Shown here one piece after another: positions 58,318 to 64,000 of a stretch of 64,000 nucleotides of DNA (position 1 is the stretch's first letter; each line of letters starts with the position of its first letter). The stretch is from JAVBMJ01 sp031551275 (lineage in GTDB: Bacteria; Bacteroidota; Bacteroidia; Bacteroidales; Rikenellaceae). The DNA is taken from assembly GCA_031551275.1 (NCBI GenBank), contig JAVBNX010000015.1:1-64000 (forward strand), in the 5' to 3' direction. Below the pieces are notes generated by a model. That model did not search any database, was not told the DNA's origin, and saw only the letters and a program-made list of their open reading frames with translations. A program made the position numbers and the translations under genes.

Positions 58318-58777
58318 TATCGTCTTCCAGGAGATCCCCGGGGAGGTAACCCTCGCGTTGAACCTCTCCGGGTGCCCCAACCGTTGCCCGGGGTGCCACA
58401 GCCCCCATTTGCAGCAGGAGATCGGCGAAAGTCTCGACGAGGCGTTGCTCGACTGTTTGATCGGGCGCTACGGCGAGGCCGTGACCTGCGTATGCTTTAT
58501 GGGCGGCGACGCCGACCCGGCAGGGGTAGAGCGGCTGGCCCTGCGCGTGCGGGAGATGGCGGGCAGGAGTGAGGCGGCGGCCGGCCGGCTCAAAACCGGA
58601 TGGTACTCGGGACGGCAGGACCTGCCGGCGGGGTGCGATCCCTGCAGCTTCGATTTTATCAAGCTCGGGCCCTACGTCGAGGCGCTCGGCGGGCTGGACT
58701 CGCCAACGACCAATCAACGATTTTACTGTGTGGAGAAAGGCGGGCCGGTCGACAGGACCGAAGCGTTTCAAAAGTAG
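58295..58777 (+). CDS. nrdG: Anaerobic RNR activating radical-SAM protein
   Basis: 160 residues. Uses S-adenosylmethionine and a 4Fe-4S cluster to create the glycyl radical on NrdD. Cluster motif CPNRCPGCHSP (CxxxCxxC) at about residues 27-37, and the SAM-side motif CFMGGDADP. The rest is short, as usual for NrdG. The ATG lies within nrdD (23-bp overlap), typical of this pair and likely to couple translation. No terminator is visible right after the stop; the tRNA promoter follows at once. Confidence 0.94.
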   Translation: MLRLASFDIVFQEIPGEVTLALNLSGCPNRCPGCHSPHLQQEIGESLDEALLDCLIGRYGEAVTCVCFMGGDADPAGVERLALRVREMAGRSEAAAGRLKTGWYSGRQDLPAGCDPCSFDFIKLGPYVEALGGLDSPTTNQRFYCVEKGGPVDRTEAFQK

Positions 58778-58794
58778 GCGAAGTTCGTGCCCGG

Positions 58795-58826
58795 TTTTGC
58801 ACAGAAAAAAAATATAATTATCTTTG
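58795..58826 (+). promoter_or_regulatory. Promoter of tRNA-Val
   Basis: TTTTG at 58795-58799, a 19-bp spacer and TATCTTTG at 58819-58826 form a near-ideal Bacteroidota promoter; the tRNA begins 10 bp later. Confidence 0.85.
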
Positions 58827-58835
58827 TGCCGCAAT

Positions 58836-58910
58836 GCGCTGTTAACTCAGTCGGTTCAGAGTGTCACCTTGACAGGGTGGAAGTCAATGGTTCGAGTCCA
58901 TTACAGCGCA
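58836..58910 (+). tRNA. tRNA-Val (anticodon GAC)
   Basis: Full cloverleaf: acceptor GCGCTGT (58836-58842) pairs with ACAGCGC (58903-58909), discriminator A; D arm ACTC/GAGT; anticodon stem TCACC/GGTGG with loop TTGACAG, anticodon GAC at 58871-58873; T arm AATGG-TTCGAGT-CCATT. The CCA end is not encoded. The 3' end lies inside a long inverted repeat (58900-58969). Confidence 0.95.
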
Positions 58911-58969
58911 CAAAACAGGGGAGCCGGGTCTTTAAAGTGACCCGGCTCCCCTGTTTTGTGCGCTGTAAT
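58900..58969. terminator. Perfect 31-bp inverted repeat covering the tRNA 3' end
   Basis: Arms 58900-58930 and 58939-58969 are perfectly complementary, with an 8-base loop TTTAAAGT. The inner 19 bp (AAAACAGGGGAGCCGGGTC and partner ending in TTTT) look like a normal terminator. The outer 12 bp (ATTACAGCGCAC) are the T-stem/acceptor end of the tRNA, repeated in inverse order. Such an extension is not needed for termination. Confidence 0.85.
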
Positions 58970-58981
58970 TGTTAATAGCCA

Positions 58982-59050
58982 CCCCTCCCCGGCCCTCCCC
59001 TGATTAGGGGAGGGAGGGCTGCCGCCCGCACCCGAAGGTTGTCGGAGGGG
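58982..59050. repeat. GC-rich palindromic repeat element
   Basis: A ~70-bp block bounded by CCCCTCC (58982-58988) and GGAGGGG (59044-59050), containing a perfect hairpin CCCTCCCC-TGATTA-GGGGAGGG (58993-59014). It has no coding content and resembles REP/MITE-like interspersed elements. No second copy was found in this window. Confidence 0.5.
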
Positions 59051-59052
59051 GC

Positions 59053-59096
59053 AAAAAACGAAACCCTGTCTCGAAGAAAGAGGCGGGGTTTCGTTT
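59053..59096 (-). terminator. Terminator of the glycogen synthase-phosphorylase gene
   Basis: Stem AAACGAAACCC (59056-59066) with GGGTTTCGTTT (59086-59096), extended inward by G/C and G-T pairs; on the minus strand it is followed by TTTTTT (59053-59058 partly within the stem). It starts 13 bp after the stop codon. Confidence 0.8.
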
Positions 59097-59108
59097 ACAC
59101 TTACAGGA

Positions 59109-62100
59109 TTAGTTCGCCCACTTGACCAGGGCGAAGTCCATGCGGTGGGGCAGCTTGTCGTTCTTGGGGTAGACACGCATCGCCACGTCGAAGCTGCCGG
59201 TGCGGTCCAGCACGATGCCGGCGGCGTATTTGGCCTGGTCGCCCTCCATGCCGGCGAACTCCAATTCGCGCTTGTCGATCACTTTCACGTCGCCCGAGTC
59301 GATCTGGCTGGCGATGATCAGCTCCACGCCGATGTCCTCGGGGCTCAGGCCCGAGAGGTTGACCAGCGCCTCAGCGTTGTAGGTATGGTTCATTAGGATC
59401 GCCTCTTTGGCCATGTCGAACTCGCGGTGGGCCCGGACGATCTCCACGCCGTCCCACGCGTTGGAGACCTTGCGCTTCCAGGCGGCGATCTCGCGCGCCA
59501 GGGTGTAGTCGTGGGCGATGATGTGGCGGTTGCGATCGGCCAGCTTCTGGTAGAAGCGCTCCTCGTAGTCGTTCATCATCCGGTTGGTGGTAAAGTTGGA
59601 CGCCACGTCGGCGATGCAGCTGCGCACGTACTTCAGCCACTCGGCGGGTTGGCCGCTCTGGTCGCGGTCGTAGTATTTGGGGGCGATATCCTCCTCGATG
59701 GTGCTGTAGATCACTTCGGCGTCGAGTTCGTTCTGGAAGTTGGTGTCCTCGAAGGTGCTCTCCATGGGCAGGGCCCAGCCCGCGCCCTCCTTGTAGCCCT
59801 CGACCCACCAGCCGTCCATCACGCTGAAGTGCATCGTGCCGTTCATCACGGCCTTCTCGCCGCTCGTGCCCGAGGCCTCCAAAGGACGGGTCGGGGTGTT
59901 CAGCCAGATGTCGACGCCCTGGACCATGCGGCGGGCCAACTCCATGTCGTAGTTCTGCAAAAAGACGATCTTGCCCACGAACTGGGGCAGGGCCGAGACC
60001 TCGACGATCTTCTTGATCAGCTCCTGGCCCGGCTTGTCGTTGGGGTGGGCTTTGCCCGCGAAGACGAACTGCACGGGTTTCTGAGGATCGTTGACGATGC
60101 GCTCCAGGCGCTCCAGGTTGGTAAAGAGCAAATTGGCGCGCTTGTAGGTCGCGAACCGGCGGGCGAAACCGATGGTCAGCACGTCGGGTTTGAACGAGTC
60201 GCGGATCTTGACCAGTTGGCGCGGCGAGTCGAACCTGACCTGCTTGGGGTCGGTAAGCCGTTTGTTGATGTGCTTGACCAGCCTTTTCTTCAACACCATG
60301 CGGGCGTCCCAAAGCTCGGCGTCGGGCACCTGGTGGATCTTCTGCCACGCGTCGATGTCGTACCGCTCGGGGTTGAAGCCCTCGGGGAAGGTGCGGGTAA
60401 AGAGCCTGCGCATCACGGCGGCCGTCCAGGTGGGGAAGTGGACCCCGTTGGTCACGTAGCCGATGTGGAGCTCGTTCTTGAAGTAGCCCGGCCACATGGG
60501 ATTGAGTATCTCCTTGGAGACCTCGCCGTGGAGCCAGCTTACCCCGTTGACCTCCTGGCAGAGGTTGCAGGCCAGAAAGCTCATCGAGAAGCGCTCGTTC
60601 GGGTCATTGGGCTTGGTCTTGCCCAGGTTGATGAACTGCTCCCAGGTAAGGCCCAGCCGGTCGGGGTAGTGGGACATGTACTGGCGGATCATCGACTCGG
60701 GGAAGGCGTCGTGGCCTGCCGGGACGGGCGTGTGGGTGGTAAAGAGCGAGCTCGAACGGACCACTTCCAACGCCTCGCTGAAGGAGAGTTTGCGGTTCTC
60801 GACCAGGTTGTTGATCCTCTCTATGCCCGTGAAGGCGGCGTGGCCCTCGTTGCTGTGGTAAACGCTCTGCTTGACGCCCAGGGCCCGCAGCGCGCGGATG
60901 CCCCCGATGCCGAGCAGGATCTCCTGCTTGAGGCGGTTCTCCCAGTCGCCCCCGTAGAGGTGGTGGGTAATCGAGCGGTCCTCGTTCAGGTTCAGGTCGT
61001 GGTCGGTGTCCAATAAATAGAGGTCGGTACGGCCTACCTCGCATTTCCACAGCCTCGCGGTTACTGTGCGGCCGGGAAGGGCGATCTGGATGCTGCACCA
61101 GTTGCCGTCCTTGTCACGGACCGGGATGATGGGCAATTTATAAAAATTCTGCGCCTCGTAGCCCGCCTCCTGGTCGCCCTGGGTGGAGAGCCTTTGGGTA
61201 AAGTAGCCGTAGCGGTACAACAGGCCCACGGCGACCATGTCGACGTTCTTGTCGCTGGCCTCCTTGAGGTAGTCGCCAGCCAGGATGCCCAGGCCGCCCG
61301 AGTAGATCTTCAGGCTGCTGTGCAAGCCGTACTCCATGCTGAAGTAGGCGACCGACGGACCCTTGCTGCGGGTCTGCTTGGCGCCCATGTACTCCTTGAA
61401 CTGGACGTAGACGGCGTCCATCTTATCCAAAAAGACCTGGTCGTTGCCCAACTCCCGCAGGCGGGCGTAGTTCAGCCGGTCGAGGAATTCGATCGGGTTG
61501 CTCTCGCAGTCGACCCACAGGTCGAGGTCGATGTACTCGAAAAGCTCGTGGGCACCCAGCGTCCAGGACCACCACAGGTTGCGCGAAAGCTCCTCAAGCG
61601 GGTGCAAACGCTCGGGAAGGCTCTTCTCGACCATCAAACGAACCCAGGCGGGCTGGTTGCTGATAAGCTGCTGCTTGACGAAGTTGATCTGCTCGTGGTG
61701 GGCGCCGCCGCCCTCGTAGGCGATGCTGTGGTTGCGCACGGCCACGTTGTCCAGCGCGCGGGAGTAGGCCTCGAAGTAGTACTCGCCCAGGTTCTCCCAC
61801 AAAGCGGTGCTGGCCACGGCTTTGGCCCCTTCGCAGCACGCTTTGTACTCCTTGGGGGCCATCTTGGCGTACTGGGCGATCAGGGCGGCGATCCGGTCGG
61901 CCACCTCGGTGTCGTTGTCGTCGTCGCGGGCGATTACCTCCACGCCTTTGTGGTTCTTGTTGTGGGTGTCGACCCACGCGCCGAAGCCGGCCAGGGTGGT
62001 GGTTACCGTCGGGATGCCGAACGCCACGCTCTCCAGCGGGGTGTAGCCCCACGGCTCGTAATAGGAGGCGAACACGGTGAGGTCCATGCCCACCAAAAGG

Positions 62101-63374
62101 TCGTAGTAGTGGAGGTTGAAGATGCCGTCCAGGCCGTCCAGGTAGCTCGGCACGAAGATCACTTTGACCTTGGCCGCGTTATCCTCCAGCTTGCTGCCGC
62201 GCATGGCCGCCACGATGGGGTCCCACTCGGGGGCGGAGAGGTAGTGGGTGGTATGCTTGTACTGGCCCGGGTCGATGCCCTGCTTGGGGTCGTCCAAATG
62301 GGCGCGCAGGTCCTTCCTGGGTCCGTTGTTGCCCGCCGGGACGGTAATGTAGGCCAACACCTCGCGGCCCTCGGGGTTGGTGTCGGCGATCTTTTTCAAC
62401 GCGTCCAGAAAGAGGTCCAACCCCTTGTTCTTGAACTCGTAGCGGCCGCTCGTGCCCACGATCAGGGGCTTTTTGTCGAACTTGTAGCCCAGGCACGCCT
62501 CGGCCACACGGACCATCAGCGCGGATGAATCCTTGCGCTTGTCCTCGTACTCGTCGCCCTTCCAGACGATGAAATTCTCGAAGCCGTTGGGCGTTACCAC
62601 GTCGACCTCCTTGCCCAGCAGGTATTTGCACTCCCGGGCCGTGATGTCGCTTACCGTGGCGAAGCAGTCGAACTCCTGCCCGGCCGTCTTTTCGAGCGAG
62701 TGCTTTGCCACCACGTTGAACTGGCGGGCATACTCGTCGGCGTTGAATTTTTCCAGGTTGCCGTACAGGGGCAAGCCGTTGCCCGCCAGCGAGCGGCCCA
62801 TCACGGTGGCGTGGGTGGTAAAGACCGTGGCCACGTAGGGGGAGTACTTCTTCAGGTAGAGGCCCCCGCTGGAGGTCATCCACTCGTGGAAATGGGCGGC
62901 CACACGCTCCTTTGCGGAGACCAGGTTCTCGACGTATGCCTCGATTACCTTGGCTGCGGCCACGCCGAACAGCACGGGCTCGATGTAGTCCCACTGGCCG
63001 GAGATCGAGTCGACCTTGTAGGTCTCCCAGAGGAATTTCAACACCTCGTCCTTCTTGCTGAACAGGGAGCTGAAATCGACCAATATGGCCATCGGGTTGC
63101 CCGCGACCTTCCAGCGGCCCACGCGGATGCGCAGCCCGTCGTTGTACAAAAGTTGCTTGAGACCCTTGAGCAGTTGGACGTCCTCCTCGAATTCGGGGTT
63201 GCCCCCCTCGCGGTGCACGTCGGGACCGATGGTAATGTAGTGATCCCCAAATTTGCGGGTCATGGTCAATGCCTTGGTGGCGACCACGGTGTGGATGCCG
63301 CCTACCTTATTGCATACCTCCCAGCTTACCTCGAACAGATAATCCGGTTCGGCGCGGAAAATTTCGTTAGCCAT
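59109..63374 (-). CDS. Fused glycogen synthase (GT3-like) and alpha-glucan phosphorylase (GT35)
   Basis: 1421 residues. Residues ~1-560 match eukaryote-like glycogen synthase (FEVSWEVCNKVGGIHTVVATK, GKILVGTSGRYEFKNKGLD-like IVGTSGRYEFKNKGLDLFLD, FASYYEPWGYTPLESVAFG with the acceptor Glu pair). Residues ~570-1421 are a short-type alpha-glucan phosphorylase: YGLHSSLKIYSGGLGILAGD, YHSNEGHAAF, EASGTSGEKAVMNGTMH with the PLP lysine (~1174), and DGWWVEGY. One polypeptide thus carries both the building and the degrading enzyme of glycogen. This fusion is known in Bacteroidota. It is transcribed alone from a promoter overlapping the 3' end of hemW. Confidence 0.92.
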   Translation of the reverse strand: MANEIFRAEPDYLFEVSWEVCNKVGGIHTVVATKALTMTRKFGDHYITIGPDVHREGGNPEFEEDVQLLKGLKQLLYNDGLRIRVGRWKVAGNPMAILVDFSSLFSKKDEVLKFLWETYKVDSISGQWDYIEPVLFGVAAAKVIEAYVENLVSAKERVAAHFHEWMTSSGGLYLKKYSPYVATVFTTHATVMGRSLAGNGLPLYGNLEKFNADEYARQFNVVAKHSLEKTAGQEFDCFATVSDITARECKYLLGKEVDVVTPNGFENFIVWKGDEYEDKRKDSSALMVRVAEACLGYKFDKKPLIVGTSGRYEFKNKGLDLFLDALKKIADTNPEGREVLAYITVPAGNNGPRKDLRAHLDDPKQGIDPGQYKHTTHYLSAPEWDPIVAAMRGSKLEDNAAKVKVIFVPSYLDGLDGIFNLHYYDLLVGMDLTVFASYYEPWGYTPLESVAFGIPTVTTTLAGFGAWVDTHNKNHKGVEVIARDDDNDTEVADRIAALIAQYAKMAPKEYKACCEGAKAVASTALWENLGEYYFEAYSRALDNVAVRNHSIAYEGGGAHHEQINFVKQQLISNQPAWVRLMVEKSLPERLHPLEELSRNLWWSWTLGAHELFEYIDLDLWVDCESNPIEFLDRLNYARLRELGNDQVFLDKMDAVYVQFKEYMGAKQTRSKGPSVAYFSMEYGLHSSLKIYSGGLGILAGDYLKEASDKNVDMVAVGLLYRYGYFTQRLSTQGDQEAGYEAQNFYKLPIIPVRDKDGNWCSIQIALPGRTVTARLWKCEVGRTDLYLLDTDHDLNLNEDRSITHHLYGGDWENRLKQEILLGIGGIRALRALGVKQSVYHSNEGHAAFTGIERINNLVENRKLSFSEALEVVRSSSLFTTHTPVPAGHDAFPESMIRQYMSHYPDRLGLTWEQFINLGKTKPNDPNERFSMSFLACNLCQEVNGVSWLHGEVSKEILNPMWPGYFKNELHIGYVTNGVHFPTWTAAVMRRLFTRTFPEGFNPERYDIDAWQKIHQVPDAELWDARMVLKKRLVKHINKRLTDPKQVRFDSPRQLVKIRDSFKPDVLTIGFARRFATYKRANLLFTNLERLERIVNDPQKPVQFVFAGKAHPNDKPGQELIKKIVEVSALPQFVGKIVFLQNYDMELARRMVQGVDIWLNTPTRPLEASGTSGEKAVMNGTMHFSVMDGWWVEGYKEGAGWALPMESTFEDTNFQNELDAEVIYSTIEEDIAPKYYDRDQSGQPAEWLKYVRSCIADVASNFTTNRMMNDYEERFYQKLADRNRHIIAHDYTLAREIAAWKRKVSNAWDGVEIVRAHREFDMAKEAILMNHTYNAEALVNLSGLSPEDIGVELIIASQIDSGDVKVIDKRELEFAGMEGDQAKYAAGIVLDRTGSFDVAMRVYPKNDKLPHRMDFALVKWAN

Positions 63375-63403
63375 TTATTTCGTTTTGTATTGGAATGAAA
63401 GGG

Positions 63404-63435
63404 CAAAAATACAACATTTACTTGTCAAGCTCAAA
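63404..63435 (-). promoter_or_regulatory. Promoter of the glycogen fusion gene
   Basis: On the minus strand TTTG (63432-63435), a 20-bp spacer and TATTTTTG (63404-63411) form a canonical Bacteroidota promoter, 30 bp before the ATG at 63374. The -33 element lies within the last codons of the hemW-like gene. Confidence 0.75.
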
Positions 63436-64000
63436 AAAATCTGCTATAAAGGTATCGGATCTTAACATTTCATGCTCCAAAATGCGCACCCGCCCCCCTT
63501 CAACGGCCAGTTTACCCTGTGCGGCAAACTCTTCGGCGCGGGAAAGGAATCGTTGCAATTTGCGTGCCCCGAAGTTTTTTCCCAGCTCTTCCAGGCTTAC
63601 CCCGGCGGCGGTCCGCAGCCGGGTCATGATAAATTCGTTGTAGCGGTCGGAGTCGGTAAGCACTTCGTGCTCAGCGATCTCCCCGATAAGGTAGCGGCCC
63701 AAATCGGAGGGGTTCCACCACCGCGCCCGCCCGTCGTAGGAGTGGGCCGACGCCCCGGCTCCCAGGTAGCGCTCGCCGCTCCAGTAGGCGCTGTTGTGGC
63801 GCGAGCGGCGGCCCGGAAGGGCAAAATTGGACATTTCATAGTGCTCGTAGCCCGCCTGCCCGAGGATCTCGCACAGTTGGGCGTACTGCCTCTCGCAGGC
63901 GGCGTCACCCAGAACCTCGACCCCCGAGCGGTGGAACGGGGTGTTGGGCTCGACACTAAGCAGATAGGCCGAGATGTGCTCGGGACGCAGTTGCACGGCC
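63418..64000 (-). CDS. hemW: HemW-like radical-SAM protein, C-terminal part (runs off the edge)
   Basis: The visible 194 codons are the C-terminal half of a coproporphyrinogen-oxidase-like HemW/HemN protein: LRPEHISAYLLSVEPNTPFH, GYEHYEMSNFALPGRRSRHN, YWSGERYLGAGASAHSYDG, YNEFIMTRLRTAAGVSLEEL and a HemN C-terminal winged-helix part. The radical-SAM Cys cluster must lie beyond the window. HemW is a heme chaperone rather than an oxidase; the choice between HemW and HemN rests on the general pattern only. The gene ends 44 bp before the glycogen fusion gene. Confidence 0.88.
   Translation of the reverse strand, partial: AVQLRPEHISAYLLSVEPNTPFHRSGVEVLGDAACERQYAQLCEILGQAGYEHYEMSNFALPGRRSRHNSAYWSGERYLGAGASAHSYDGRARWWNPSDLGRYLIGEIAEHEVLTDSDRYNEFIMTRLRTAAGVSLEELGKNFGARKLQRFLSRAEEFAAQGKLAVEGGRVRILEHEMLRSDTFIADFFELDK

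Noticed and set aside
1..64000. CRISPR arrays, integrases, transposases, rRNA genes or an origin of replication
   Set aside because: No regularly spaced repeats, recombinase motifs, rRNA segments or DnaA-box clusters were seen; the only tRNA noticed is tRNA-Val.

Overview
The window looks like chromosome from a GC-rich gut Bacteroidota, most likely Rikenellaceae and close to Alistipes. The support is a SusC/SusD pair, BACON and FISUMP surface lipoproteins, Bacteroidota-type promoters (TTTG, about 20 bp, TAnnTTTG), an oversized glycogen synthase/phosphorylase fusion, and a futalosine-pathway menaquinone gene. Codons are strongly GC3-rich, so long antisense open frames are common and are not listed. 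A few AT-rich genes (3389-3967, 54537-55802) stand out as probable acquisitions.

Layout. 1-120: the left edge looks chimeric; its minus strand reads like an actinobacterial SD-repeat surface protein, joined to an N-terminally broken endonuclease/phosphatase-family gene. 793-6357 (+): OmpA lipoprotein, pyrH, frr, a PPOX-family protein, a secreted AT-rich protein, mqnA, corA and a stub GT2. 10228-6354 (-): five genes, each overlapping the next by 4 bp (membrane protein, dprA, tatD, ansA, YfcE-like phosphoesterase). 13028-10269 (-): lipoprotein GH78 alpha-L-rhamnosidase. 16395-13151 (-): stand-alone riboflavin kinase, ahcY and a divergent tryptophanase/tyrosine phenol-lyase family enzyme, divergent from a MerR regulator. 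20138-17082 (-): beta-barrel protein plus two related lipoproteins, divergent from two membrane-anchored AraC-type regulators (20371-22101), with three TTGTCCG repeats at 19-bp spacing between them. Then come a CDF exporter, an M16 protease and an AraC regulator.

The core of the window is a candidate 20-kb operon (47435-27365, minus strand, 13 genes, gaps of at most 35 bp). It encodes a beta-helix lipoprotein, an M14 peptidase, two sialidase-fold proteins, a BASS-type symporter, an APH-fold kinase, an HpaI-type aldolase, a YhcH-family lipoprotein, SusC, SusD, two tandem BACON-FISUMP lipoproteins and a VanY-type carboxypeptidase. It ends in a strong terminator at 27301-27338. A LacI-family gene lies just upstream, and the palindrome GCAATCGATTGC occurs once before lacI and once before the operon. 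The gene set suggests release, uptake, phosphorylation and aldol cleavage of an unusual sugar acid, possibly from a glycopeptide. The substrate is not known, and no nanA/nanE/nanK-type sialic-acid genes are present.

Right of this lie an alpha-2-macroglobulin with a SusC-like segment inserted, AT-rich remnants resembling toxin/immunity debris, a cobalamin riboswitch in front of anaerobic ribonucleotide reductase genes nrdD-nrdG, a tRNA-Val(GAC) whose 3' end sits inside a perfect 31-bp inverted repeat, the glycogen synthase-phosphorylase fusion, and the 3' part of hemW running off the right edge.
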